Part shown: positions 34,527 through 43,390 of the stretch, piece by piece | How the letters are laid out: every line of letters starts with the position of its first letter | Position numbering within the stretch: the stretch's first letter is position 1 | Assembly: GCA_049841155.1 (NCBI GenBank) | Contig: JASGHI010000003.1 | Span: 62,001-126,000, forward strand | DNA: 64,000 nucleotides | Source of the DNA: ZC4RG30 sp049841155 | GTDB taxonomy: Bacteria; Pseudomonadota; Gammaproteobacteria; Steroidobacterales; Steroidobacteraceae | Direction: 5' to 3' | Notes under the pieces: model-generated | Seen by the model: only the letters and a program-made list of their open reading frames with translations | What the model was told of the DNA's origin: nothing | The model's database searches: none | Translations under genes and position numbers: made by a program

Positions 34527-35849
34527 TCAGTTTCCAGGAGTGCGGCGTTCCAGCCGCATGATGAAGGGCTCGGAGGAGCGCAGGTTGATCAGCGCCTCGA
34601 GGCCGACCGGTGTATCGGCGATACGCCGCAGGCGGAAGCGGCGCGCAAAGCGGTTCAGGTGCACCAGCATCTCGAACAGCGCCAGCGTCTCGCCGATGCA
34701 GTGGTGCGCGCCGGCGGAGAAGGGCATGTAGGCCAGGCGTGGCCGGCCGTCATTGTCGTCGTCCCAGCGCTCGGGGCGGAAGCTCTCCGCGTCGCTCCAG
34801 AACTCCGGATGGCGATGCACGAAGTAGGGGCTGAAGAACACGTCGGTGTCCGGCGGCACGGTGTAGCCGCCGAGCTGGTCCGCTTCGATGGTACGCCGCG
34901 AGATCACCCACACCGGCGGATACAGCCGCAGCGCCTCGCGGATCACGTTGTTCGTGTACTGCAGGGCCTCCATCGACTGCAGTGTGGGCACCGGCGCTTC
35001 CGGTTCGGCGTCGATCTCGGCATGCATCCGCGCCTCGATCTGCGGGTGGCCGCTCAGCAGGTACCAGGTCCAGTTCAGCGCGTTCGCCGTGGTCTCGTGG
35101 CCGGCGATGATCAGCGTGGTGATTTCGTCGACGATTTCCTTGTCGCTCATCCCCTCGCCGGTGTCCTTGTCGCGGGCGCCCAGCAGCATGGAGAGATAGT
35201 CCGGGCTCTCGCCCGCCGGCGCGCCGCCGGCCGCGCGCCGCCGCGCCACCCAGCGGCCGATCATCGTGGTGAGCTTGCGGAACTGGTATGCAAAGCGCAG
35301 GTCGCGCGCCGGATCCGAGGTGAGCACCGCGAAGGGATTCTCGCCGGCCTCGGCCGCCATGGCGTCGAGATCGTCGCCGAAGATCACCCGCAGGATGATC
35401 TCCAGCGTCATGTCGCTCATGTCCGTGGTGACATTCACCGGCTCGCCGGCGGCGCACTTGAGCTCCCAGCTGGCAAGCAGCCGGTCGTTGGCGCGGGCGA
35501 TGAACTGGTCCAGGCGGGCGATGACGCGGCGGTGGAAGGTGGGCTGCATCATGCGCCGCTGCCGCTTCCAGAATTCCCCCTCGCTCACTATGATGCCGTT
35601 CCCGAGCAGCATCTTGATGCGGTCGAATCCCACGCCCTTGGTGTAGTTGCGATGATTGCTGATCAGGATGCGTCTCACGTCCGCCGGATGGTTGAACACC
35701 CAGGTGTGGGAGCGGCGGCCGGGCGCCCAGATGCGGTAGGCATCGCCGTGCTGCGCGTACAGGGTGCGCATGCGGTCCAGCGAGTCTGCAGTCGAACCGA
35801 CGTCGAACTGCTGGTCCGATTCTGGTGGAAGTAGGGTGGCTTCGCTCAT
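34527..35849 (-). CDS. Cytochrome P450
   Basis: The 440-residue soluble P450 has the I-helix oxygen motif AGHETTANAL, the K-helix ExxR as EALR, and the heme loop FSAGAHHCIGETLA with the Cys thiolate ligand. It resembles bacterial P450s that oxidise fatty acyl chains. It is transcribed just before the acyl-AMP ligase/carrier gene, so an acyl-carrier substrate, as for BioI, is plausible. No ferredoxin or ferredoxin reductase gene is adjacent, so electrons must come from elsewhere. The start ATG (35849) interlocks with the divergent acyltransferase ATG. Confidence 0.93.
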   Translation of the reverse strand: MSEATLLPPESDQQFDVGSTADSLDRMRTLYAQHGDAYRIWAPGRRSHTWVFNHPADVRRILISNHRNYTKGVGFDRIKMLLGNGIIVSEGEFWKRQRRMMQPTFHRRVIARLDQFIARANDRLLASWELKCAAGEPVNVTTDMSDMTLEIILRVIFGDDLDAMAAEAGENPFAVLTSDPARDLRFAYQFRKLTTMIGRWVARRRAAGGAPAGESPDYLSMLLGARDKDTGEGMSDKEIVDEITTLIIAGHETTANALNWTWYLLSGHPQIEARMHAEIDAEPEAPVPTLQSMEALQYTNNVIREALRLYPPVWVISRRTIEADQLGGYTVPPDTDVFFSPYFVHRHPEFWSDAESFRPERWDDDNDGRPRLAYMPFSAGAHHCIGETLALFEMLVHLNRFARRFRLRRIADTPVGLEALINLRSSEPFIMRLERRTPGN

Positions 35850-36573
35850 GAATCCCGAGATTTTACCGCAAGAGGGGGTTTCGAAGCGGCGGCTGACCCC
35901 GATGCGCCGGTTTTTCTATGCCCTGCTGGCGCCGGTGGGTCTTGCGGTGCTGCGTTTCTGGTGGGGCACCTGCCGCATCGTGCGGGTCGATGGCGAACAG
36001 CACCTGACGGGCGCGCTGCAGAAGGCGCCCTCATTGCTGCCCTGCTACTGGCACCAGCACGAGCTGTTCTGTGCCCGCTACCTGCTGCTGCAGATGCGCC
36101 GCGGCCTGAAGCTCGGGTTCCTGATCAGCCCCTCCGTGGATGGCGAGGTGCCGGCAGCCATCGCGAGGCGCCTGGGCGCGCAGGTGATCCGCGGTTCTTC
36201 CACGCATACCGGCGCGCGGGCACTGCGCGATTACTATCAGCTGCTGGTGAAGGAGGGGGTGTCGCCGGTGATCACTCCGGACGGACCCAAGGGCCCGCGT
36301 TTCCGCTTCAAGCCCGGTGCCATCCTGCTGGCGCAGATCTCCGGCCGGCCGCTGCTGCCCATGGCCTATGCCGCGTCGCGCGCCTGGCTCGTGGCCTGGG
36401 ACAAGTTCGTGATCCCGTGGCCCTTTGCACGTATCGCGGTGGCCATCGGCGCGCCGGTGAGCGTGCCGCGCAGCCTGCAGGTGAACGATGCCGGTGCGAT
36501 GACGGCCCTGCAGCAGCAGCTGGAGCAGGAACTGCACCGGCTGTTCCAGCAGGCCCGCGAGGCGCTGCAATGA
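35848..36573 (+). CDS. DUF374 lysophospholipid acyltransferase-family protein
   Basis: The 241-residue protein has a hydrophobic segment near residues 20-42 (FFYALLAPVGLAVLRFWW), then the acyltransferase-like block YWHQHELF, the central SPSVDGEVPAAIARRLG and ITPDGPKGPRFRFKPGA. This is the DUF374 group related to LpxL/PlsC-type enzymes; members act on envelope lipids, but exact substrates are mostly undefined. The start ATG 35848 shares two bases with the divergent P450 start; ATG 35902 is an alternative. It opens an operon with the glycosyltransferase and the Gtr genes. Confidence 0.85.
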   Translation: MNPEILPQEGVSKRRLTPMRRFFYALLAPVGLAVLRFWWGTCRIVRVDGEQHLTGALQKAPSLLPCYWHQHELFCARYLLLQMRRGLKLGFLISPSVDGEVPAAIARRLGAQVIRGSSTHTGARALRDYYQLLVKEGVSPVITPDGPKGPRFRFKPGAILLAQISGRPLLPMAYAASRAWLVAWDKFVIPWPFARIAVAIGAPVSVPRSLQVNDAGAMTALQQQLEQELHRLFQQAREALQ

Positions 36574-38252
36574 GCCGCCGCAGCCTGTTCTGGCTGGCGC
36601 TGCTTGCACTTGCGATCTTCACGGCCGGGATGGGGCTGCGCAATCCCTGGCCCGCCGATGAGCCCCTGTTCGCCGCGATGGCGCGCGACATGGTGCGCAG
36701 CGGCCAGTGGCTGATCCCGATGATGGGCGGGGACTACTGGCAGGACAAGCCGCCACTGTTCATCTGGATGATCGCCGTTTCAGACGTGCTCACCGGCTCG
36801 CTGAAGCTGGGCTTCCTGCTGCCATCGCTGCTGGCGGGTGTGGGCACGCTGGTGCTGGTGTATGACCTGGCGCGGCGCCTGTGGAACCGCGAAGCCGGCT
36901 TCTGGGCCGCGGGCCTGTTGCTGCTCACCGTGCAATTCGCCCTGCAGTCACGGCGCGGGCAGCCGGATGCAATGCTGATGTTCTTCACCACGCTGGCCCT
37001 GTACGCCCTGCTGCGCCAGCTGCTGCTGGACGGAGGCTGGCGCTGGGGCATCGTGGCCGGAGTCGCGGCGGGACTCGGAGCGCTCACCAAGGTCGTCGGC
37101 TTCTTCGCCTTCTTCGTGATGATCCCGTGGGTCTACGCGCTGTGGCGCGGCTGGCCCGGCATCCGCTGGCAGCGTCCCTGGTATCTGTGGGGTGTGGTGG
37201 CGCTCGCGTTCTTCGCCGTGGTCGCCACCTGGCTCGTGCCCATGCTGCTGGCCGCGGCGGCGGATCCTGCCGTCGCTCAGTACCGCGACGAGCTCTTGAT
37301 CGAGCAGACCGTGGGGCGCTACGCCAATCCCTGGCACCACTACCAGCCGCCCTGGTACTACCTGCAGGTCATCGCCACCTCGTGGATGCCGCTGACATTG
37401 CTGCTGCCGTGGCTGGTGCCGGGCTGGGTGCGGGCACTGCGCGAGCGCGATGCGCGCACGCTGCTGCCGCTGGGTTATGCCGTGATCTATGTGCTGTTCT
37501 TCACGGTCAGCCGCGGCAAGCGCGAGCTGTACATCCTCTCCGCGCTTCCGGCCGTGGTGCTGGCCGCGGCGCCGATGCTTCCCGGACTGCTGCGTCGGCG
37601 CGCAGTGCTGCGCGCGCTGCTGGGCCTCGCGGCGTTGCTGGTCGCCGTGCTGCTGGCGGGTTTCCTCTACCTGCAGTTCGTGGATCCGCGCGCGGGCGCG
37701 AAAGTGCTGGCAAAGGGCGGGGTATCGAACCTGCTGCCGCTGCTGGCCGCGGGCAGCGGCGGGCTTGCCGCCATCCTCATCTGGCGCATGCCGCGCGCCC
37801 ATCTGGCGCTGGCCGGCACCATGGCGTCGGTGTGGCTGGTCATGGGCTGGTGGGTGTTCCCGCAGATGGACGGTGAGCGTTCGGCATCGCGCTTCATCGC
37901 GCGGCTCGAGGGCATGGCCTCCGCCGACCGGCCCCTGGGCCTGGTGGCCTACCAGGAACATTTCCTGTGGAACCTGCGGCGGCCTTCGGTGAATTTCGGC
38001 AACCGCCGCACCACGCGCGAGGGCGACGCCGAGACCTTTGATGCCGCAGCCTGGCTGGCCAGGGATCCGCGGCGCCAGCTGCTGGTCCGCGAAACCATGA
38101 TGCAGCCCTGCTTTGCCGGCCTGGAGTCCATCCGGGAAGTGGGCTATGCCAGCGGTGAGGACTGGTTCCTGGTTTCCGGAAGTCCCGATCCCTCCTGCGT
38201 GGCGCGCGGCGACATGCATAACGCCATCCACTACGACCCGCAGCATCCCTGA
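36570..38252 (+). CDS. ArnT-like membrane glycosyltransferase (GT39/GT83 type)
   Basis: The 560-residue protein has about 11-13 hydrophobic helices and the luminal catalytic pattern ADEPLFAAMARDM with YWQDKPPLFIWM, as in ArnT. A C-terminal soluble periplasmic region contains Cys residues. Such enzymes use polyprenyl-phosphate sugars as donors to decorate lipid A or proteins. The ATG overlaps the acyltransferase stop. The following GtrA and GT2 genes could make and flip the polyprenyl-linked sugar, making a complete three-gene glycosylation unit. Donor sugar and acceptor are unknown. Confidence 0.85.
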   Translation: MSRRSLFWLALLALAIFTAGMGLRNPWPADEPLFAAMARDMVRSGQWLIPMMGGDYWQDKPPLFIWMIAVSDVLTGSLKLGFLLPSLLAGVGTLVLVYDLARRLWNREAGFWAAGLLLLTVQFALQSRRGQPDAMLMFFTTLALYALLRQLLLDGGWRWGIVAGVAAGLGALTKVVGFFAFFVMIPWVYALWRGWPGIRWQRPWYLWGVVALAFFAVVATWLVPMLLAAAADPAVAQYRDELLIEQTVGRYANPWHHYQPPWYYLQVIATSWMPLTLLLPWLVPGWVRALRERDARTLLPLGYAVIYVLFFTVSRGKRELYILSALPAVVLAAAPMLPGLLRRRAVLRALLGLAALLVAVLLAGFLYLQFVDPRAGAKVLAKGGVSNLLPLLAAGSGGLAAILIWRMPRAHLALAGTMASVWLVMGWWVFPQMDGERSASRFIARLEGMASADRPLGLVAYQEHFLWNLRRPSVNFGNRRTTREGDAETFDAAAWLARDPRRQLLVRETMMQPCFAGLESIREVGYASGEDWFLVSGSPDPSCVARGDMHNAIHYDPQHP

Positions 38253-38258
38253 CCCAAC

Positions 38259-38657
38259 GTGCGGCCGGAAAGCCTGAAATCCTGGGGTGGGCCGTTCAGC
38301 CGTTTTCTGGGCGTGGGCCTGGCCGCGACCGCGTTGCAGTACGCGGTGCTGGTTGCCGGCGTGGAACTGGCCGGCGCATTGCCTGTCCGTGCCTCGGCGC
38401 TGGGCTTCGTGTGCGGCTCCGTGCTCAATTACCTGCTCAACCGCAGCTACACCTTCCGCAGCAGGGTGTCCCATCTACGCGGCGTGTCCCGTTTCATCGT
38501 GATCGTGGCGCTGGGCCTGGCGGCAAACGTCCTGTTCATGTCGTTGCTGAACGGCTATCTTGGCTGGAACTATGTGCTGTCGCAGATCGTGACAACGGGT
38601 GTGGTGATGCTGTGGAACTTCGTCGGGCATTCACTGTGGACCTTCAGCGGAGGCTGA
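38259..38657 (+). CDS. GtrA-family small membrane protein (probable polyprenyl-sugar flippase)
   Basis: The 132-residue protein has four hydrophobic segments, with FLGVGLAATALQYAVLV near the start, the diagnostic NYLLNRSYTFRS, and a closing LWNFVGHSLWTF. GtrA proteins are thought to move bactoprenol-phosphate-linked sugar across the inner membrane for later periplasmic transfer. Start GTG 38259 lies six bases after the glycosyltransferase stop; the GT2 gene follows after four bases. Confidence 0.87.
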   Translation: MRPESLKSWGGPFSRFLGVGLAATALQYAVLVAGVELAGALPVRASALGFVCGSVLNYLLNRSYTFRSRVSHLRGVSRFIVIVALGLAANVLFMSLLNGYLGWNYVLSQIVTTGVVMLWNFVGHSLWTFSGG

Positions 38658-38661
38658 CCCC

Positions 38662-39627
38662 ATGCGCCTGTCGGTAGTCATTCCCTGCTACAACGAGGAA
38701 CCTGGCCTTGCCGAGTGCGTGCGCCAGGTGCAGCAGGTGCTGGCCGGCATTGTCGCTTCGGGCCGGATCAGCGCCGACAGCAACATCTGGCTGGTGGATG
38801 ACGGCAGCCGCGATCGCACCTGGGAGGTCATCCAGTCACTCGCCACCGAATATCCAAATGTCTTCGGCGTGAAGCTGTCGCGCAACCGGGGTCACCAGAA
38901 TGCGCTGCTGGCGGGCCTGAACTGTGCTGATGGCGATGCGGTGGTGACCATCGACGCCGACCTGCAGGATGACATCGACGTCCTGCCGGACATGGTGGAT
39001 GCCTACCTTGCCGGCAACGAGGTGGTCTACGGTGTGCGGCGCAGCCGCGACCAGGATTCCTTCTTCAAGCGCTGGCCGGCGCGGCGCTACTACGCGTTGC
39101 TGCGGCTGCTGGGCGTGGAGATCATCCCGGACCATTCGGACTACCGCCTGCTGGGCCGCGAGGCGCTGCGGGCGCTGGCCGAATACCCCGAGTCCAACCT
39201 GTTCCTGCGCGGGCTCATTCCGCAGCTGGGCTTTGCCTCCACCCGCATCTTCTACGACCGCAAGGTGCGGCTGGTGGGCGAGACCAAGTATTCCCTGGGC
39301 AAGATCTTCGGGCTGGGCATCGACGGCGTCACCTCGTTCAGTTCGGTGCCGCTGCGGATGATTGCGGCCTTCGGGGCGCTGGTGTTTCTGGTCACCATCG
39401 TGGTCGGCCTGTGGGTGGTGTACGTGCGCCTGTTCACTGACCATGCCACACCCGGCTGGGCCTCGATCACGCTGCCCATTTATGCGCTCGGCGGCATCCA
39501 GCTGCTGTCCCTGGGACTGGTGGGCGAATATGTGGCCAAGATCTACCTCGAAACCAAGCGGCGCCCGCGCTTCATCATCGAGAAGATGACAACGGATCTC
39601 ATGTGGCGCCGCCGGTCGACGGATTGA
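38662..39627 (+). CDS. GtrB/DPM1-like family 2 glycosyltransferase
   Basis: The 321-residue protein has a cytosolic GT-A domain (SVVIPCYNEEPGLAECV, LVDDGSRDRTWE, the metal/nucleotide site DADLQDDIDV) and two C-terminal hydrophobic helices (residues about 230-300). This is the layout of polyprenyl-phosphate glycosyltransferases such as GtrB, which load glucose onto undecaprenyl phosphate. It is the last gene of the operon. With GtrA and the ArnT-like enzyme it forms a sugar charge-flip-transfer set. Confidence 0.9.
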   Translation: MRLSVVIPCYNEEPGLAECVRQVQQVLAGIVASGRISADSNIWLVDDGSRDRTWEVIQSLATEYPNVFGVKLSRNRGHQNALLAGLNCADGDAVVTIDADLQDDIDVLPDMVDAYLAGNEVVYGVRRSRDQDSFFKRWPARRYYALLRLLGVEIIPDHSDYRLLGREALRALAEYPESNLFLRGLIPQLGFASTRIFYDRKVRLVGETKYSLGKIFGLGIDGVTSFSSVPLRMIAAFGALVFLVTIVVGLWVVYVRLFTDHATPGWASITLPIYALGGIQLLSLGLVGEYVAKIYLETKRRPRFIIEKMTTDLMWRRRSTD

Positions 39628-39729
39628 CTGCACAAAAATCCATTTCCAGCAGATACTTGTCTGGATTTCCTCATTGTTTGTGACAGAATCCGGCTGCAGG
39701 ATCCCGAATCGTGAACTGAGTGGCGGTTC

Positions 39730-42477
39730 GTGGTCAGGATGAGGGTGCTCGGGTACAAGAACCAGGCCACCAGGGGAAATCCGTCCGCAATGTCGTCGAC
39801 CAGCCCGGTCACATCGCCCGAGTTCACCGCATCGGACGTGCTGCTTGCCCAGCAGTGGACGCCGCGCGGCGGCGCCGGACTGACGCTGGATGTGGCCTGC
39901 ACCAAGGCGGCCGTCGATCTGCAGAACCTCACGCCGCAGGCCGGCGAGGCGGTCATCGCCGCCAGCATCGAGACCCTGCGTGATGCGGCCGAAGCCCAGG
40001 GCGCTTTTCTCGCGATGTTTGCGGTGGGTACCCTCGAGGTGGAGTCGGTGGCGGTCGCGCGAGGTTCCCAGGGTCTGCCGCTGCTCGAGCAGTTCCGCGG
40101 CCGGATCCTCGCGGAACTGCCTTTTCTCACTTCGCGCCTGAACCACCTGCGTCTCACCGAATACCAGGACACGGCATTGCCGCGGCGGGAGGAGCCCGCA
40201 GAGGCGGCGAGCCTTGCGCGGCTGGGCATTTCCTCGGCGCTGTTCATCGCCTTCCACCTCGAAGGTCGGCCGGCAGGGCTGCTGGCGCTGCTGCGCTCCA
40301 GCCTGTCCGGCCCCTGGGAAACCGATGTGAAGCTGCTGCTCAAGCTCATCGGCACCAGCCTCGCCACCGGCATCGAGCGTCTGCGGGTAAGCCGGCGGCT
40401 CGCGCATCTGGAGGAGCGCGAGGCGTTGTCCGAGGCCGCGGCCAATGACGGGCTGTGGGATTTCGACGTCGAGCGCAACCACCTGTATCTGTCGCCGCGC
40501 TGGAAGGCCATGCTGGGCTACGACCAGTCGGGTCCCGACGGTCCCGTCGACTGGCGCGGCCTGGTTCATCCGGACGACATGACGCGCGTGCAGGAAGCGC
40601 TGCGCAACCATCTCTCCGGCACCGCGCCGCTGTTCGACAGCGTGCACCGCATGCGCCACTGCAACGGCGAATACCGCTGGGTGATCAGCCGCGCCAAGGG
40701 CCGCATGGACAAGGATGGCCGGCTCAAGCGCCTGGTGGGCGTGGAGCTGGACATCACCGAGCGCAAGCTCTACGAGGAAGCGCTGTTCCGCGAGAAGGAA
40801 AGCGCGCAGATCACGCTGCAGTCCATCGGCGACGGCGTCATCACGACCGACGCGGATTCGGTCATCGACTACATCAATCCGGTGGCCGAACAGCTCACCG
40901 GCTGGCGCCTCGAGGACGCCATGGGTCAGCCCGTGGACGATGTGTTCCGCGCCTTCCACGAGGAAACCTGCGAGCCGCTGGAAAATCCTCTTACGGCCTC
41001 GATCCGCCGCATGCGGCCCACCAAGGCCGTGCGGCCGGTGCTGCTGATCCGCCGCGACGGCAACGAGCTGTATGTCGAGAGCACGGCTGCGCCCATCCGC
41101 GACGGGCAGGGCAAGATCTCCGGCGCCGTGCTGGTGTTCCACGACGTCAGCGAAAGCCGCGAGCTCAACCGCAAGCTTTCCTACCATGCCAGCCACGACC
41201 TGCTGACGGGCCTGGTAAACCGCCGCGAGTTCGAGAGCCGCATCGAGCGCGCGCTGCGCAGCGCCAAGGCCAACGAGGCCTCGTACGCGCTGTGCCACCT
41301 GGACATCGACCAGTTCAAGATGATCAACGAGAGCTGCGGGCATTCGGCGGGCGATGCGCTGCTGGGGCAGGTGGGTGCGCTGCTCAAGTCCAAGATCCGC
41401 TGGCGCGACACACTGTCGCGCATCGGCGGCGACGAGTTCGGCATCCTGCTGGAAAGCTGCACGCTGGAGGAGGCCCTGCACACGGCCGAGGTGCTGCGCG
41501 AGGCGGTGAAGAACTTCCGCTTCACCTGGGAGGAGCGCGTGTTCCGCCTCGGCGCCAGCGTCGGCGTGGTGCCCATCACCGCCGACAACGAGGACGTGGC
41601 CTCCATCCTTTCGGCCGCCGATGGCGCCTGCGCCACGGCCAAGGAGCAGGGCCGCAACCGCGTGCACAGCTTCGCCGAGAACGACATCGAGCTCATGCGC
41701 CGCCGGCGCGAAACCCAGTGGGCGTCGCGCATCAGCGCTGCGCTCGAGGAGGGACGCTTCGAGCTGTACCGCATGCCCATCATGCCGCTGCAGACGCCGG
41801 AGCGCGGCGCGCATTACGAGATCCTGCTGCGCATGCGCGACGAGGCCGGCAAGATCATCGCGCCGGACCACTTCATCGCGGCCGCCGAGCGCTACAACCT
41901 CACGCCGGCCATCGACCGCTGGGTGATCGAGAACACGCTGCGCTGGCTGGTTTCCGAGGCCGACGAGCGCGAGCGCCTGGAAATGTGCGCCATCAATCTC
42001 TCCGGCCAGAGCCTCGGCGACGACAAGTTCCTGCCCTTCGTGATCGAGCAGTTCCAGAAGAGCGGGCTCGACGCGTCGCGGATCTGTTTCGAGATCACCG
42101 AGACTGCGGCGGTGGCGAACTTCTCGCAGGCCAACCGCTTCATCCAGTCGCTCAAGGAGCTGGGCTGCAAGTTCTCGCTGGATGATTTCGGCACCGGCCT
42201 GTCCTCGTTCGGCTACCTGAAGCAGTTCCCGGTGGATTTCCTCAAGATCGACGGCAGCTTCGTGCGCGGCATCCTGCACGACCCGATCGACCGCGAGATG
42301 GTGCGCTCGATCAACGAGATCGGCCATCTCACCGGCAAGCTCGTGATCGCCGAGTTTGCCGAGAATGCCGAGATCATCCAGACGCTGGCGAGCCTCGGCG
42401 TGGACTACGCGCAGGGCTATGGCATTGCCCAGCCCAGCCGGCTGATGAAGGGGCCGCCCACTCCGGCGCCGCAATAA
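39730..42477 (+). CDS. Cyclic-di-GMP signalling protein: GAF-PAS-PAS-GGDEF-EAL
   Basis: The 915-residue protein is cytosolic. Its order is a GAF-like domain (about 40-200), two PAS domains (about 225-350 and 350-475), GGDEF (about 490-645) and EAL (about 655-905). The cyclase site GGDEF is intact, and an inhibitory RxxD (RWRD) lies exactly five residues before it. In the phosphodiesterase domain the EAL triplet reads EIL (YEILLR), but the other catalytic residues are visible: INLSGQSL, FEITETAAV, LDDFGTGLSSF, LKIDGSF and AQGYGIAQ. It could make or break c-di-GMP, tuning pili and motility. The start is uncertain: GTG 39730, ATG 39739 or ATG 39790. It is alone, read after the Gtr operon. Confidence 0.9.
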   Translation: MVRMRVLGYKNQATRGNPSAMSSTSPVTSPEFTASDVLLAQQWTPRGGAGLTLDVACTKAAVDLQNLTPQAGEAVIAASIETLRDAAEAQGAFLAMFAVGTLEVESVAVARGSQGLPLLEQFRGRILAELPFLTSRLNHLRLTEYQDTALPRREEPAEAASLARLGISSALFIAFHLEGRPAGLLALLRSSLSGPWETDVKLLLKLIGTSLATGIERLRVSRRLAHLEEREALSEAAANDGLWDFDVERNHLYLSPRWKAMLGYDQSGPDGPVDWRGLVHPDDMTRVQEALRNHLSGTAPLFDSVHRMRHCNGEYRWVISRAKGRMDKDGRLKRLVGVELDITERKLYEEALFREKESAQITLQSIGDGVITTDADSVIDYINPVAEQLTGWRLEDAMGQPVDDVFRAFHEETCEPLENPLTASIRRMRPTKAVRPVLLIRRDGNELYVESTAAPIRDGQGKISGAVLVFHDVSESRELNRKLSYHASHDLLTGLVNRREFESRIERALRSAKANEASYALCHLDIDQFKMINESCGHSAGDALLGQVGALLKSKIRWRDTLSRIGGDEFGILLESCTLEEALHTAEVLREAVKNFRFTWEERVFRLGASVGVVPITADNEDVASILSAADGACATAKEQGRNRVHSFAENDIELMRRRRETQWASRISAALEEGRFELYRMPIMPLQTPERGAHYEILLRMRDEAGKIIAPDHFIAAAERYNLTPAIDRWVIENTLRWLVSEADERERLEMCAINLSGQSLGDDKFLPFVIEQFQKSGLDASRICFEITETAAVANFSQANRFIQSLKELGCKFSLDDFGTGLSSFGYLKQFPVDFLKIDGSFVRGILHDPIDREMVRSINEIGHLTGKLVIAEFAENAEIIQTLASLGVDYAQGYGIAQPSRLMKGPPTPAPQ

Positions 42478-42483
42478 GCGCGG

Positions 42484-42500
42484 CCGGCGGGCACCGCCGG
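42484..42500. terminator. Convergent terminator hairpin between the c-di-GMP gene and nadC
   Basis: CCGGCGG (42484-42490) and CCGCCGG (42494-42500) form a tight stem with a three-base loop, extendable by two more pairs including a G-U. It lies in the 31-base gap between two converging genes and may serve both strands, though there is no U-run. Confidence 0.5.
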
Positions 42501-42508
42501 TCCGCGGC

Positions 42509-43345
42509 TCAGTCGATCTGGAACCGCAGCGACAGGTCGATGGCGTGCAGGTGCTTGGTCAGCGATCCGATGGAGATGTAGTCGACGCCGGTTTGCGCCA
42601 CCGCGCGGATGTTGGCAAGGTCCACGCCGCCGGAGGCTTCGAGCTTGGCCGCCGAGCCCGCCGCATTGCGCGCGGCCACGGCTTCGCGCATGTCCGCGTG
42701 GGAGAACTCGTCCAGCATGATCACGTCCGGCGCGCCTGCCAGCGCGGCGCGGAACTCGGTCAGGTTTTCCACTTCGATTTCCACGGGTATGCCCGGTGCG
42801 GCTGCGCGCGCCTGCTGCAGCGCGTTGCCGATGGAGCCGGCGGCGACGATGTGGTTTTCCTTGATCAGCACCATGTCGTGCAGGCCCAGGCGGTGATTCT
42901 GGCCGCCTCCCACGCGCACGGCGTACTTCTGGGCCAGGCGCAGCCCGGGGATGGTCTTGCGGGTATCGAGGATGCGGGCAGGGGTGCCCGCCACCGCATC
43001 CACATAGCGGCGCGTCACGGTGGCGGTGCCCGAGAGCGTCTGCAGGAAATTCATTGCACAGCGCTCGCCGGTGAGGACGGCTCGGGCGGGACCGCGCAGC
43101 TCGCAGACCAGCGCATTGGTCGGCACGGCATCACCTTCCCGGGCATGCCAGTTGATGAGGATGCCGGGGTCGAGCTGGCGGAAGGTTTCCGCGAGCCACG
43201 CCGTGCCGCAGAGGATCATGGGCTCGCGCGTGATCAGCGTGGCGTGGGCGCGCGCCTGCGGCGGCACCAGCGCGGCGGTGACGTCGCCCGGGCCGATGTC
43301 CTCGGCCAGGGCCCTGGCGACCTGTTCCTGGAGATCCGGTGTCAG
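42509..43345 (-). CDS. nadC: Nicotinate-nucleotide pyrophosphorylase, probably starting at CTG
   Basis: The 278-residue quinolinate phosphoribosyltransferase converts quinolinate and PRPP to nicotinate mononucleotide in NAD synthesis. Visible motifs are ILDTRKTIPGLRLAQKYAV, the GGGQNHRLGLHDMVLIKENH core and VEIEVENLTEF. The usual NadC N-terminus (ARALAEDIGPGDVTAALV) is encoded upstream of the first GTG (43267). The frame between it and the upstream stop contains no ATG, GTG or TTG. Only a CTG at 43345 follows a good ribosome site (GGGGAG, seven bases before), so I extend the gene to it. The GTG 43267 form (252 residues) would lose part of the active-site-proximal N-terminal domain. It converges on the c-di-GMP gene and is divergent from grxD. 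Confidence 0.88.
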   Translation of the reverse strand: MTPDLQEQVARALAEDIGPGDVTAALVPPQARAHATLITREPMILCGTAWLAETFRQLDPGILINWHAREGDAVPTNALVCELRGPARAVLTGERCAMNFLQTLSGTATVTRRYVDAVAGTPARILDTRKTIPGLRLAQKYAVRVGGGQNHRLGLHDMVLIKENHIVAAGSIGNALQQARAAAPGIPVEIEVENLTEFRAALAGAPDVIMLDEFSHADMREAVAARNAAGSAAKLEASGGVDLANIRAVAQTGVDYISIGSLTKHLHAIDLSLRFQID

Positions 43346-43390
43346 GGCTTTTCTCCCCGGAAAGTGAGGGGTTTGAAGATTAGGTCAGCA

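Noticed and set aside
38836..42474. A 1212-codon open frame antisense to the GT2 and GGDEF-EAL genes
   Set aside because: Same reason: mirrored composition of the real genes, no recognisable motif, and no sensible start region.
42509..43267. GTG 43267 as the nadC start
   Set aside because: It would remove the conserved N-terminal segment encoded just upstream and lacks a good ribosome site. The CTG at 43345 fits better.
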